Made by a program: the position numbers and the translations under genes | NCBI RefSeq assembly: GCF_032271945.1 | Contig: NZ_CP130319.1 | Coordinates: forward strand, 2,003,001-2,067,000 | DNA: 64,000 nucleotides | Origin: Paenibacillus sp. MBLB1832 | GTDB lineage: Bacteria > Bacillota > Bacilli > Paenibacillales > NBRC-103111 | Direction: 5' to 3' | Shown here: in pieces, positions 1 through 9,286 of the stretch | How positions within the stretch are numbered: the stretch's first letter is position 1 | How the letters are laid out: the number at the start of each line of letters is the position of its first letter | Notes under the pieces: model-generated | Told to the model about the DNA's origin: nothing | Database searches by the model: none | The model's input: the letters and a program-made list of their open reading frames with translations, nothing else

Positions 1-1
1 G

Positions 2-337
2 GCACTGAAGCTATATGGGCGAACGAATACATGGACCGCTCCAGCACAAGATGTGACAACTATTCTGACGAACAAGGGGCAGGGCACGTACACGTTATCC
101 GCCGCCGTCAAGCTGGAGTCCGCCACCGACACCGCATCGGTTACGCTTAAGCTCGTAGATGGCTCAGGAACCCGCTACATTCGCGCAACCGGCCTGGCGA
201 GTACCGTCTGGAACCGAATCAGCGGCTTGCAGTCGGTCACTTGGACCGGAACCTTAACGAGCGCGACGCTTCTGGTCGAGACGACAGCTTCAACCGACAA
301 CTTGTTTATTGACGATGTGAGCTTGTTGAAGAATTGA
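2..337 (+). CDS. C-terminal end of a protein with a CBM4/9-type carbohydrate-binding module (cut by window edge)
   Basis: The reading frame is open from the first bases of the window to a TGA stop, so this is the 3' end of a longer gene whose start lies outside. The visible 111 residues read like the C-terminal part of a CBM4/9 beta-sandwich: a GRTNTW-APAQDVT segment, then TYTLSAAVKL, then a final LFIDDVSLL strand. Such modules usually end secreted xylanases, lyases or other glycan-active enzymes and hold the enzyme on its substrate. The GTG at position 53 lies inside the domain and is not a real start. A terminator hairpin follows. The catalytic part is not visible, so enzyme function is unknown. 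Confidence 0.75.
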   Translation, partial: ALKLYGRTNTWTAPAQDVTTILTNKGQGTYTLSAAVKLESATDTASVTLKLVDGSGTRYIRATGLASTVWNRISGLQSVTWTGTLTSATLLVETTASTDNLFIDDVSLLKN

Positions 338-366
338 TTAATTGAAAAAAGAGTAAGCAGCCGATT

Positions 367-408
367 ATAGATGATTCCTGTATTGAATCAGGGGTCATCT
401 ATTTTTAT
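367..408 (+). terminator. Rho-independent terminator after the CBM-containing gene
   Basis: A 14-bp imperfect stem (ATAGATGATTCCTG against CAGGGGTCATCTAT) closes on an 8-nt loop and is followed by TTTTATT. It lies about 30 bp after the stop of the first gene. The rest of the gap up to position 615 shows no gene or clear signal. Confidence 0.7.
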
Positions 409-615
409 TGGGGGTTAAACCAATAATCCTCATTCCGATGGAAGACATGAATGAGATGTGGATAAAAGAATGCAAAAGTGTCAATTTCCAAAGGGTGCAC
501 CTTCTTTAGAAATAAGGATGATGGATGGTTAACCTACTACCATTATATTTGAATATTGTGCAGTACATAGGGAGATAAATTTTGAAAATATGCAGAATTC
601 AACGATCCGCACATC

Positions 616-2235
616 TCAAAGACTTTCTCTATATTTCCCGGGAATTAATCCGGTAATTTTCTTGAATACGCTCGTGAAATAGGTCGCATTTTCGAAACCA
701 ACCATCTCAGCAATCACAAAGATTTTTAAATCTGGTGATTTTAATAGCTCCTTCGCCTTATCGATACGTACTTTCGTTAGATACTCGATAATAGTCTCAC
801 CAGTCTCTTGCTTGAAGATTTGACACATATAGGTTGGGCTGAGAAAGACTTCCTCGGCTAGTAATTGGATCGTAATATTGTTCATATAGTTTTGGTCGAT
901 ATACTGTTTGATGCGTGAGATAACCTTTTGGCTTTTGCTATTATGTTTATTCTGCATGTAGCGTGCGATATCTTCAATCATGCTTGTCATAAAGCTACGG
1001 AGACTGCCAATGTCCTTAGTATTCTGAATGATCTGTATAATCTCAATAGAAGATTTGCCTAGAATAGATTCAAAGGATTCTTCCGTTTCATGAAGTGGGC
1101 GTGCCAATTGGAAAACGAGCTCTGCTGCGTGGAAGTAGACTTGCTCGACCTGGGCACTGTTTGGGAGAATCACTTCATCAAATAGTTTGTTGAGCAAGAC
1201 CGTTACACCTTGAGAATCGCCAAGCTTCAGCTGCTGAATCAGTTGTTTTTCAAGCTCATAAAGCTGCAAGTGAAGCTTGGACTCCGTGTTATTATGTTCA
1301 ATATCACCAATGGTAACGACGGATTCTGTTCCTGTGAAGAAGGTGTGCTGGAGAGCTTCCTTGGCTTCTTGATAAGAGTAACTAAGCTGAAGAACAGAGC
1401 TTACCGATGAGCCAATGCCGATGGATGCTGAAACTTTCACATACTGGCGAATGCATCGAATCATTTCCTCAGCGAGATCCATATATTTGTGTCCGATAAG
1501 TGATTTTTCGTTGAAAATAAGGATAAGCTCATTTTCCATGGTATTTGTAAAAGCAAACCCACAAGCGGCGTTTGTTAGAATCTCTGCAACAACATTATGA
1601 ATGGCAAAAAATAATAGCTGCTTATTTTCTTCACTGTAGTGTTGAATCGCTTTCTCAAAATCATCGATTTGCAGGATGCCAATAGCGGCATATTCCCCTT
1701 TAGATAGAGGGATTTGGTAATAGGCAATCTTGTCGTAAATGTCATTCTCATGAGTGTAATAACGCGATAGCAGCTGGATGAGAAGCTTTTCACGCAGTGC
1801 TGGAATACTATCTTGCAGCTGCTGATGGAGCTTCGTGTTCATAGCCTCACTGTCGCGTTCTCTGGTAATTTTGTTTGCTACCTGCCCAAAGACTTCGGTT
1901 AATTCATGGAGCTTAACAGGCTTCAATACGTAAGCTTCGGCATGCATGCTTAGTGCTGTTTTGGCATAATGAAAGTCCTGAATACCGCTAATAATTACGA
2001 TTTTCGCTGTCATTCCCTCATCTCGCAGCTTCTGTGATAGTTCAAGACCATCCATAATTGGCATCCGTATGTCAGTGCAGAGGATATCCGGTTTGAGTCT
2101 CATACATAAATCATAAGCTTCCTGTCCATCTTCGGCTAAACCAATGACCTCAATGCCAAATTCAGACCAATCCACAATGGAATGGAGACCGTCGCGTATT
2201 AATTCCTCATCGTCAGCAATAACCATCGTAATCAT
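616..2235 (-). CDS. YesN-like response regulator with AraC-type DNA-binding domain
   Basis: Cytoplasmic two-component response regulator of 539 residues. Residues 1-120 form a receiver domain: acidic pair D8-D9, phospho-acceptor D55 in CTDIRMP, the ISG switch region and the LKP lysine. A long middle region (about 130-420) resembles the YesN linker. Residues 435-535 hold two helix-turn-helix motifs of the AraC family, ending near FKKITGLIPGKYRE. A GAGGAGG site about 8 bp upstream supports the ATG. It is downstream of and co-transcribed with the YesM-type kinase (12-bp gap), its obvious partner. YesMN pairs normally activate neighbouring carbohydrate genes; here the likely targets are the divergent binding protein and the transporter and lyase genes after it. 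Confidence 0.93.
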   Translation of the reverse strand: MITMVIADDEELIRDGLHSIVDWSEFGIEVIGLAEDGQEAYDLCMRLKPDILCTDIRMPIMDGLELSQKLRDEGMTAKIVIISGIQDFHYAKTALSMHAEAYVLKPVKLHELTEVFGQVANKITRERDSEAMNTKLHQQLQDSIPALREKLLIQLLSRYYTHENDIYDKIAYYQIPLSKGEYAAIGILQIDDFEKAIQHYSEENKQLLFFAIHNVVAEILTNAACGFAFTNTMENELILIFNEKSLIGHKYMDLAEEMIRCIRQYVKVSASIGIGSSVSSVLQLSYSYQEAKEALQHTFFTGTESVVTIGDIEHNNTESKLHLQLYELEKQLIQQLKLGDSQGVTVLLNKLFDEVILPNSAQVEQVYFHAAELVFQLARPLHETEESFESILGKSSIEIIQIIQNTKDIGSLRSFMTSMIEDIARYMQNKHNSKSQKVISRIKQYIDQNYMNNITIQLLAEEVFLSPTYMCQIFKQETGETIIEYLTKVRIDKAKELLKSPDLKIFVIAEMVGFENATYFTSVFKKITGLIPGKYRESL

Positions 2236-2247
2236 GCCAATTCCTCC

Positions 2248-4110
2248 TCATTGCTTGTTCTCACTATGATCTAATAGGTGATCATTCGATAATCCGTCTG
2301 CTGTTTTCCTAGCAGGAATACGAATAATGGCTGTAAGTCCTTGATCGAGATTGGCTTCATACTGTAAACCATATTGTTCGCCGAACCATTGTTGAATTCG
2401 TGTATGAACATTACGTATACCGAATGAGGCTGTGTCTCCCCCAGTACCGTTAAGCAACTCTTGCATTTTAAGAACCTCTGCCTCAGAGCCGCTGCCGTTG
2501 TCTGAAATACGCAACGTTACGATTTCCTGTTCTAAGGATACGTTAATCACTAAATGACCACGTCCTTTACTAGCATTAAACCCGTGAATGATTGCATTTT
2601 CAATTAATGGCTGAAGGATTAACTTAACGGTTACAAATTGTAAGTAATGAGAAGGGGCCTCTATGGCAAATGTTAGTTTGTTACTCAACCTGATTTGTTG
2701 AATGGTTAGATAGGCCTGTGCTTGATTTAACTCATCTTCCAATAAGATGATGGACCGACCTTTATTCAGCGATAATCGGAAAAAATCGGACAAAGAGGTG
2801 ACCATTAAACTGATTTCCGGTACCTTTTTTTTGAGAGCCATCCAGTTAATTGAATCTAATGTATTATATAAAAAATGAGGGTTAATCTGAGCCTGCAAAG
2901 CTTCCAACTCCGCCTTCTTCTTCTTGACTTCTGACACATAGAGCTGATCAACCAGTTCTTTCATTTGTCGGATCATTTTGTTAAAACGCTGGAATAAATA
3001 TAAGAACTCATCATTTCGTTTATAATTGATCGAAACATTGAACAATTCAGAGTCCGTTGTATTGATCGCGCGTACAAACTTACGAATGGGGTTCGTAATA
3101 TTGTTAGATAGGAATAGGGCAAGGATGAGAGCCATCACCATACTAATGAGAATGACTATGATCATAACGTTCCTAAATGAAAGAAGCTTGCCGTTCAAAT
3201 CCCTGAGCGGTGAAACGGTTACAATTTTCCAGTTTAACAGGGGTATGAACTTACTAGCAATGAGCGTTTGTTCCCCATGGAAGGATCGGAATTGTGCTTG
3301 GAAATCTTGTTTTTCTTCGGTGGGGTTATCCTTGAACAGATCAGAGACAATGAATGGCTGATTGACCTCATCTATGCGATTTCCAATCATAACTTCGCCT
3401 GCTGCATTTAGAATATACACTTCACTATGTGGAGATGGCTTTAAATTATCCAAGTTTTTACCGAAATCTGTAATATTCACATCAGCTGTAATCATTCCGG
3501 CATAAGGTACCGCGAAATTATCAAGTTCATAGAGCTGTTTCGCCGTTCGTATGTAATACATGGGAAGGATGCCAGATTTACTGTCCTCTTGGTATAGGCC
3601 GAGCACTTTAAATCGGGTCTTATAGGGCATAGATTGATACCATTCTAGGTTCTGAACAGATTCCACACTATATACATGCGGGATAAAGGGGAATAGGTGA
3701 TATTCCGGCCGATTCATGAGGAATAAATTGAGTGTAAATTTAGTACGACCTTGGTTCGATAAGCTATAGCTGTCAAGCAGCGTAGTTAACTGCGTCATTT
3801 CATTAATAATCCCGATATCATCGCCAGGGCGATCACTAGAAAGAATGCCTTGCAAGGTATTGCTTGTATATATCTTCGTTGTAATATCATCAATTTGTTC
3901 TAATGTCTCCAGAATGTTAAGTTCCATCATACGCATACTTCGATCAATGGAATCGGTCATATTTTCAGAGATGGTTGAACTTGACTGATGATACAAAGAG
4001 GTAACAATGATCGTTGATGGAATGAGGACGAGTGATAAAAAATAGATGAGCAGTCTGTTTTTAATGCTGATATTATTAAGGAAAAGCTGCTTAAGGGGAC
4101 GTGCCCACAT
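2248..4110 (-). CDS. YesM-like sensor histidine kinase
   Basis: Membrane sensor kinase of about 620 residues. There is an N-terminal membrane segment (FLSLVLIPSTIIVTSLY), a roughly 260-residue extracellular sensing region of Cache type, a second membrane segment (VMIIVILISMVMALILALF), a HAMP linker, the His_kinase motif QINPHFLYNTLDSINW with the phospho-accepting histidine, and a HATPase domain with LILQPLIENAIIHG. The ATG at 4110 (MWARPLK) is preferred over an in-frame ATG 21 bp upstream because AAAGGAG sits 8 bp before it; the longer form would include the Shine-Dalgarno site. It is transcribed with its response regulator and divergently from a binding-protein gene only 59 bp away. Confidence 0.92.
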   Translation of the reverse strand: MWARPLKQLFLNNISIKNRLLIYFLSLVLIPSTIIVTSLYHQSSSTISENMTDSIDRSMRMMELNILETLEQIDDITTKIYTSNTLQGILSSDRPGDDIGIINEMTQLTTLLDSYSLSNQGRTKFTLNLFLMNRPEYHLFPFIPHVYSVESVQNLEWYQSMPYKTRFKVLGLYQEDSKSGILPMYYIRTAKQLYELDNFAVPYAGMITADVNITDFGKNLDNLKPSPHSEVYILNAAGEVMIGNRIDEVNQPFIVSDLFKDNPTEEKQDFQAQFRSFHGEQTLIASKFIPLLNWKIVTVSPLRDLNGKLLSFRNVMIIVILISMVMALILALFLSNNITNPIRKFVRAINTTDSELFNVSINYKRNDEFLYLFQRFNKMIRQMKELVDQLYVSEVKKKKAELEALQAQINPHFLYNTLDSINWMALKKKVPEISLMVTSLSDFFRLSLNKGRSIILLEDELNQAQAYLTIQQIRLSNKLTFAIEAPSHYLQFVTVKLILQPLIENAIIHGFNASKGRGHLVINVSLEQEIVTLRISDNGSGSEAEVLKMQELLNGTGGDTASFGIRNVHTRIQQWFGEQYGLQYEANLDQGLTAIIRIPARKTADGLSNDHLLDHSENKQ

Positions 4111-4169
4111 GATGCAATCTCCTTTCTTCATGGCTTAGATATCCCCATTGTAAGGGAAGGAGTTTGGAA

Positions 4170-5612
4170 ATGAAACAAAAAAAATGGTTCTTCGTTGCAG
4201 GGATCTTGCTCATTGCGAGTTTAATGATCGCAGGCGTCCAACTTTTTCGGAGTACAATCGCGACAAGAACGCTAGCTGTACAACCCGAGAGTGAACGATC
4301 GAAAGAGGTTATTACGTTCTCATTCACGTCTTTTGGCTCGGATGCGGAAATGAAGAAATTAATAGATCGGTATAACCAATCCAATCCGGATCAATCGTTT
4401 GTTCAGATGCTAACAATTCCACGTGAGAATTACACGAGAACCTTAAATATGCTCATGACGTCAGGTGAAGGGCCAGATCTCTTTGCTGTACAATCGGATT
4501 GGATCACAACATACATGTATAAAAACTGGTTCAAAGACCTTACTGACTATATCTCAAAAGCTGTAGAAGTTGATTATTCCAACTGGGCGCTAGATTATGG
4601 CAGCTTCAATGGTAGAAAGTATGCGATTCCTTATGGACTCAGCACAGTTAGGCTTGGTTACAATAAAGAGCTGTTTCGGCTTGCAGGCTTGGATGAGAAT
4701 CGACCGCCAAAGACACTTGCGGATTTGAAATCGATGGCGACAATCATCAGTCAGAAGCAAGTTGGCAATCAGAAATACGGATTTGTGTGGCCACTCGCGG
4801 AAGATTGGTATGGGTTCATGCAAAGTATGGAGATTCCGTTGACCTATAGCGGCGTTTCCGTGTTTAATTTTAAGGCAGGCAGGTTTGATGCCTCGGGTTA
4901 CGAACCATGGATGGAAACGATGCTAGAGATGAATAAGAACGGAAGTATGTTCCCCGGGAATCTGACTATGAAATACGACACCGCGTTAACTCAGTTTGCG
5001 AAAGGAAATGTCGGAATGATGCTGCTATCTAGCAGTGATGTGTATAGACTGGAGAATGAACTCAACCTCAATGTGGATTGGGGGGTCACGATGCCACCCG
5101 CTATGGACGAACAAAAAGCAAGCAGCGGCGCATTAATGTTAGTGCCAGAACCTGTCATCGGAATCAACAGTGCGACCAAGCATAGTACAGCAGCTATTCA
5201 CTTCTGGCAGTATCTTCATTCGGAACGTGTGATTAAGGAGTTGTATCAAAAGGGGGCCCTGATACCAGTTTCCTCACGAATTCGACAAGACTATCCGAGC
5301 GAGTTGGTACTAACGAAGTCGAAGTTTAGAAACTTTCAGCCTACGGATGCGGAGTCATTTTATCCGAAAAAGCCGATACTTTTGGACAGTACAATCACCC
5401 CAACTGTGTTTAATCAGGATCATTTTGGATGGAATAATCGGCTAAAGGCTTATCGAGAAATTGCTTCAGGAACAGCATCTGTCCATGACACGCTTCAATC
5501 CGAAACGCAACGTTTAAACCTTATGCTGCAAGGGGCTATACAAATGGGCTCTATCTCCATTCAAGGGTATATGCAAGAATCTTTCGATATGAAACACCCA
5601 TTACAAGAATAG
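4170..5612 (+). CDS. Family 1 extracellular solute-binding protein with N-terminal membrane anchor, no lipobox
   Basis: Sugar-binding protein of 480 residues. It has the family 1 fold signatures: TFSFTSFGSDAEMKKLIDRY near the start, GEGPDLFAVQSDW, YAIPYGLSTVRLGYNKELF and a late GINSATKHSTAAIHFWQYL. The start is a KKWFFVAGILLIASLMIAG segment without a lipobox cysteine, so the protein is either membrane-tethered or released, unlike the lipoprotein binding proteins at 7723 and 33052. ATG 4170 has GGAAGGAG 7 bp upstream; a TTG at 4164 is too close to that site. It is divergent from the YesM kinase and is separated from the transporter by a terminator, so it may feed the sensor rather than the transporter. 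That role is inference. Confidence 0.85.
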   Translation: MKQKKWFFVAGILLIASLMIAGVQLFRSTIATRTLAVQPESERSKEVITFSFTSFGSDAEMKKLIDRYNQSNPDQSFVQMLTIPRENYTRTLNMLMTSGEGPDLFAVQSDWITTYMYKNWFKDLTDYISKAVEVDYSNWALDYGSFNGRKYAIPYGLSTVRLGYNKELFRLAGLDENRPPKTLADLKSMATIISQKQVGNQKYGFVWPLAEDWYGFMQSMEIPLTYSGVSVFNFKAGRFDASGYEPWMETMLEMNKNGSMFPGNLTMKYDTALTQFAKGNVGMMLLSSSDVYRLENELNLNVDWGVTMPPAMDEQKASSGALMLVPEPVIGINSATKHSTAAIHFWQYLHSERVIKELYQKGALIPVSSRIRQDYPSELVLTKSKFRNFQPTDAESFYPKKPILLDSTITPTVFNQDHFGWNNRLKAYREIASGTASVHDTLQSETQRLNLMLQGAIQMGSISIQGYMQESFDMKHPLQE

Positions 5613-5624
5613 CAAAGTAAATCA

Positions 5625-5661
5625 ACGAAGAATGTGACATGTCGACATTCTTCGTTTTTTT
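5625..5661 (+). terminator. Rho-independent terminator after the anchored binding protein
   Basis: An 11-bp perfect stem (ACGAAGAATGT with ACATTCTTCGT) closes over a 9-nt loop and runs into TTTTTT. It separates the binding-protein gene from the transporter operon. Confidence 0.88.
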
Positions 5662-5680
5662 ATATGTGCACCTAAATATT

Positions 5681-5733
5681 TTTACATAAATCCTAAGATG
5701 CTTTATTTTCAAAATTGTGTAAAAAGATAGAAT
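5681..5733 (+). promoter_or_regulatory. Candidate activator-dependent promoter, twin of the one at 13628-13680
   Basis: This 53-bp block aligns without gaps to the block before the giant beta-helix gene (13628-13680), with 40 of 53 positions the same by eye. Shared parts are TTTACAT at the left end, ATTTTCAAAA in the middle and TAGAAT at the right end. TAGAAT is a fair -10 box; the matching -35 position (ATTTTC) is poor, as expected for a promoter that needs an AraC-type activator. The YesN regulator encoded at 616-2235 is the natural candidate. The inferred transcript would start about 30 bp before the permease start. Confidence 0.55.
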
Positions 5734-5771
5734 GTAAATATACAGAAGAGAGAATGGAGTGGAGAATACAT

Positions 5772-6695
5772 ATGCTTAGACTTTCCGAACACATGAGAAA
5801 TATAATACGTTTCCGAGTTTTATTCTTAATGATGCTGCCAGCATTAGCCATTGTAATTTTCAATAATTACATCCCGATGTTCGGTGTTGTTCTTGCTTTT
5901 AAAAATTATAATTTCCAGGATGGCATTTGGCACAGTCCTTGGGTAGGCTGGGAAAACTTTAAATATCTTGTACAAACCGATGTCGCATGGACGGCAACGC
6001 GCAATACGATTGGCTTCAATGCCGTTTTTATTGTTTTAAACACACTTGGAGCTGTTGCGGTAGCGATTGGATTGAACGAAATTCGCGGAATGAAGCTTAA
6101 GAGGACATTTCAGAGCACAATCCTTTTTCCTTATTTTATCTCGTATGTAGCTGTAAGCTACATCCTGTATGCCATTCTTGGTCAAGCTGGATTTTTAAAT
6201 TCCACGGTTTTGAAATTCTTTGGAATGGATGCCGTCTCATGGTATGCGGAAGTAAAAACATGGTTCTTTATTCTCCCAATCGTCAACACTTGGAAGCACG
6301 TAGGTTACTTTGCTGTTGTCTACTTAGCAGCTATCGTATCCATTGATACCGAGTATTATGAAGCTGCTTTAATTGATGGCGCTAGCAAGTTTAGACAAAT
6401 GCTTCATATTACGCTGCCCATGCTTGCGCCCGTTGTGATCGTCATGGTGCTGCTCCAAATTAGCCGAATATTCAATGCTGATTTCGGACTATTCTATCAG
6501 GCGCCGCTCAATTCCGGCTCACTATTGCCTGCTACAGAAGTTATTGATACGTTCGTATACCGGAATTTCCTATTGAACGGTAATGTCGGTATGTCAGCTG
6601 CGGCTGGCTTCTATCAAGCGTCGGTGGGCTTTGTACTGGTGCTGTTGACGAATCTCGTCGTCAGACGAGTTAGCAAAGAAAATGCGTTATTCTAG
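5772..6695 (+). CDS. Sugar ABC transporter permease, LplB type
   Basis: Integral membrane permease of 307 residues, one half of the channel of a CUT1-type carbohydrate importer. It has about six hydrophobic segments and the EAA loop YEAALIDGASKFRQMLHITLP near residue 195, which contacts an ATPase. The N-terminal MMLPALAIVIFNNYIPMFG and AFKNYNF segments are typical of the LplB/YtcP group. ATG 5772 (MLRLSEHM) is preferred because GTGGAG lies about 7 bp upstream; an in-frame TTG at 5715 overlaps the promoter. It is the first gene of an operon with a second permease, a lipoprotein binding protein, GH95 and a heparinase-like lyase. No ATPase is encoded here, so a shared MsmK-type ATPase elsewhere is expected. 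Confidence 0.92.
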   Translation: MLRLSEHMRNIIRFRVLFLMMLPALAIVIFNNYIPMFGVVLAFKNYNFQDGIWHSPWVGWENFKYLVQTDVAWTATRNTIGFNAVFIVLNTLGAVAVAIGLNEIRGMKLKRTFQSTILFPYFISYVAVSYILYAILGQAGFLNSTVLKFFGMDAVSWYAEVKTWFFILPIVNTWKHVGYFAVVYLAAIVSIDTEYYEAALIDGASKFRQMLHITLPMLAPVVIVMVLLQISRIFNADFGLFYQAPLNSGSLLPATEVIDTFVYRNFLLNGNVGMSAAAGFYQASVGFVLVLLTNLVVRRVSKENALF

Positions 6696-6703
6696 GGGGA
6701 TTT

Positions 6704-7648
6704 ATGATGGAAGAAGTCGTTAAATCGAGTGCGGTTATAAGGAGAAAATCCAAAATTTATCACGCCAATGCCATGTCACCCGTTAGTTATTACGTCTTGG
6801 TGACACTGTTGGGACTTACCAGCTTACTCTGTGTGCTGCCTTTGCTACTAGTCATTTCGGTTTCGTTTTCTGCGGAAAGTAACATTTTGAGGGATGGATA
6901 TCGATTTATTCCTGAGGTATTTTCCGTGGAAGCCTACAGGTTCCTCATTGATGATTTGGATAAAATAACAACGGGCTATGGCATTTCTATTCTAGTGACA
7001 GTGGTAGGTACGTTCCTGAGTTTATTAGTCACATCACTATTCGCCTACCCGGTGTCACGGCCCGATTTCCCTTATAGAAATCAGTTTTCTTTCATTGTTT
7101 TTTTTACCATGCTTTTCGGTGGTGGACTCGTCCCTTGGTATTTGCTTTATACACAAGCTGGTTTGAAAAATACGCTTTTGGCGCTTATCATTCCACATCT
7201 TGTCGTTCCGTTTAATGTCATTATTATGCGAATTTTCTTCACGAATACGATACCGCATGCGCTAATAGAATCAGCCAAAATCGATGGTGCGGGCGAATTA
7301 AGGATTTATAGCAAAATTATTTTGCCGTTGTCATTGCCTGTACTTGCTACAATCGGGCTGTTTCAAATGTTAGCGTTCTGGAACGATTGGTATACGTCAT
7401 TAATTTTTATTAACAATCCCAAATTAGTAAGTTTACAATACTTGTTGTATAAGGTCATTAGCGATCTTAACTATATCAACTCCGGTACTGCCACTATTCA
7501 GGCTGCTAATGCAGTTCAAGAGACACTTCCTTCTGAAACTGCAAAAATGGCCATGGCGGTCATAGGCATTGGTCCTATTATTATGGTATATCCGTTCTTG
7601 CAGAACTATTTGGTTAAGGGCCTAACTGTAGGCTCCGTAAAAGGGTAA
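6704..7648 (+). CDS. Sugar ABC transporter permease, LplC type
   Basis: Second permease of the importer, 314 residues, beginning 8 bp after the first with GGGGGAT as ribosome site. It has about six membrane segments, the EAA loop IESAKIDGAGELRIYSKIIL near residue 187, and the C-terminal MVYPFLQNYLVKGLTVGSVKG that marks the LplC/YtcP family. It pairs with the product of 5772-6695 to form the channel and takes sugar from the binding protein encoded next. The substrate is probably an oligosaccharide released by the secreted enzymes of this locus; that is inferred from context. Confidence 0.93.
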   Translation: MMEEVVKSSAVIRRKSKIYHANAMSPVSYYVLVTLLGLTSLLCVLPLLLVISVSFSAESNILRDGYRFIPEVFSVEAYRFLIDDLDKITTGYGISILVTVVGTFLSLLVTSLFAYPVSRPDFPYRNQFSFIVFFTMLFGGGLVPWYLLYTQAGLKNTLLALIIPHLVVPFNVIIMRIFFTNTIPHALIESAKIDGAGELRIYSKIILPLSLPVLATIGLFQMLAFWNDWYTSLIFINNPKLVSLQYLLYKVISDLNYINSGTATIQAANAVQETLPSETAKMAMAVIGIGPIIMVYPFLQNYLVKGLTVGSVKG

Positions 7649-7650
7649 CA

Positions 7651-7689
7651 ATGCTTAATTGGCTATAACCAGACTTTCTGGCTAAGCAT
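7651..7689 (+). promoter_or_regulatory. Intercistronic hairpin between permease and binding-protein genes
   Basis: ATGCTTA pairs with TAAGCAT and an inner CCAGA/TCTGG stem lies between them. There is no T-run, so this is more likely an mRNA-stabilising or processing hairpin than a terminator. Such a site would let the binding protein be made in excess over the permeases. Confidence 0.4.
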
Positions 7690-7722
7690 ATAAAAAGTAA
7701 ATCATTCTGGGAGGGTTCGTAC

Positions 7723-9270
7723 ATGAGTAAAATGAAAAAACTTAACACAATTGCATTAGCTGTATCGTTACCAGCACTGCTTCTATCCGCTTGTTCGAAA
7801 TCGGGTACAGAAACAGAAACAAAAGCACCTGCATCTTCATCGGCAGCAACAACTGCGGCACCTGCCAAAAAATTGGAACCGCGTGAAATATCGATTTATT
7901 TCGCGGGACCTACTGCACAGAAAGATGTGCAACTGGTTGAGGAAGAAATCAACAAGATTACAAAAGAGAAGATTAATGCTACGGTAAAAATCAATCACTT
8001 GGGCTGGGGAGATTATCCGCAAAAGACGAACTTGATGATTGCTTCCGGTGAGCCTTTTGATCTTATGTTTACTTCGGGTAACGATCTAAGTATCAATGTG
8101 GCCAAAGGCGCTTATGTTGCTTTAAACGATCCAGCTAATAATTTGTTGGAGAAATACGGTAAAGATATTTTAAAGTCAATGAATCCAAAGTTATTAAGCG
8201 GCACAACGATTAAAGGGTTGAATTATGCGCTTCCTACTCAAAAAGAAATGGCGTCCATGCAAGGCTTGTTTTTACGCAAAGACCTTGTAGAAAAGTATAA
8301 ATTGGATCTGAAAACGATCAAAAAACTGGAAGATATTGAGCCATTCCTGCAGCAAGTAAAAGCGGGTGAATCTGCGGATGTCATTCCATTTCAAGCAAGC
8401 TCTAATTTACTCAATTTGCTTCCTTATGAAAATATCGGCGGATTTACAAGCCCAGGTGTCATTTCCAAAACAGAAAAAACCCCTAAGGTTGTCAATATTT
8501 TTGAAACAGCTGAAATGAAAGATATGTTCAAATTGTTTTACAACTGGAATCAAAAGGGGTATTTCCAAAAAGATCCAGGCACGAATACGAATCTGAAAGC
8601 ACAAACGGACGAAGGACTCGTCGCAGCAAGATGGTCACAACTTAAACCAGGCGGAGACCTAGAAGCAAGTAATAATAGCAAAAAGCCGCTCATTCAGGTC
8701 GAATTTTCACAGCCATATGTAGCAACCTATGACCTAAACAACTCCATGCTTGCCGTTTCCAGAACGTCAAAGGATCCAGAGAGAGCGGTTATGTTCTTGA
8801 ACCTGATGCATAGTGATCCGCGTATCGTCAATCTGATGGACTTTGGGATTGAAGGTAAGCACTACGTGAAGGTTCCTGGTAAAGATAACGTGATCAAGGT
8901 CCCTGATGGCTTCGCAACTTCGAAGGACACAGGATATTACCCTGGAAACACTTGGCAAGTGGGGAATCAGTTCTTGACTTACCTGTTCCAAAATGAAGAT
9001 CCACAGAAATGGGAAAAGTTCAAAGCATTCAACGCAGCTGGCATAGCATCACCGATTCTTGGCTTCACATATAACAGCGATAGCACGAAAAATGAAGAGG
9101 CTGCTTTAGCAAGTGTCTATAAATCCTATATTGATGGCCTCAGCGGTGGGGTATTGGATCCTGATAAATACTTGCCGGAATTCAACGACAAGCTGAAAAA
9201 AGCGGGAAGCGACAAGGTTATCGCTGAGAAGCAACGTCAAATTGATGAGTTCATGAAAAGCAAAAAATAA
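7723..9270 (+). CDS. Sugar-binding lipoprotein of an ABC importer, LplA/YtcQ type with DUF3502 tail
   Basis: Extracellular solute-binding lipoprotein of 515 residues. The signal peptide ends in a lipobox LLSAC with the lipidated cysteine at residue 24, followed by a Thr/Ala-rich spacer. The body has EISIYFAGPTAQKDVQLVEEE, then MIASGEPFDLMFTSGNDL, typical of the LplA group. The last 70 residues match the DUF3502 pattern: PILGFTYNSDSTKNEEAAL, YIDGLSGGVLDPDKYLPEF and KQRQIDEFMKSKK. It delivers sugar to the two permeases encoded just upstream. GGGAGG lies 8 bp before the ATG. The operon continues through a hairpin into GH95. Confidence 0.93.
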   Translation: MSKMKKLNTIALAVSLPALLLSACSKSGTETETKAPASSSAATTAAPAKKLEPREISIYFAGPTAQKDVQLVEEEINKITKEKINATVKINHLGWGDYPQKTNLMIASGEPFDLMFTSGNDLSINVAKGAYVALNDPANNLLEKYGKDILKSMNPKLLSGTTIKGLNYALPTQKEMASMQGLFLRKDLVEKYKLDLKTIKKLEDIEPFLQQVKAGESADVIPFQASSNLLNLLPYENIGGFTSPGVISKTEKTPKVVNIFETAEMKDMFKLFYNWNQKGYFQKDPGTNTNLKAQTDEGLVAARWSQLKPGGDLEASNNSKKPLIQVEFSQPYVATYDLNNSMLAVSRTSKDPERAVMFLNLMHSDPRIVNLMDFGIEGKHYVKVPGKDNVIKVPDGFATSKDTGYYPGNTWQVGNQFLTYLFQNEDPQKWEKFKAFNAAGIASPILGFTYNSDSTKNEEAALASVYKSYIDGLSGGVLDPDKYLPEFNDKLKKAGSDKVIAEKQRQIDEFMKSKK

Positions 9271-9286
9271 GGTGTAGAACGAAAGA

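Noticed and set aside
367..408. Hairpin considered as a riboswitch
   Set aside because: Simple stem with T-rich tail right after a gene end; no conserved riboswitch core.
5715..5771. Longer N-terminus of the first permease
   Set aside because: The upstream TTG lies within the promoter block and would place the -10 box inside the gene.
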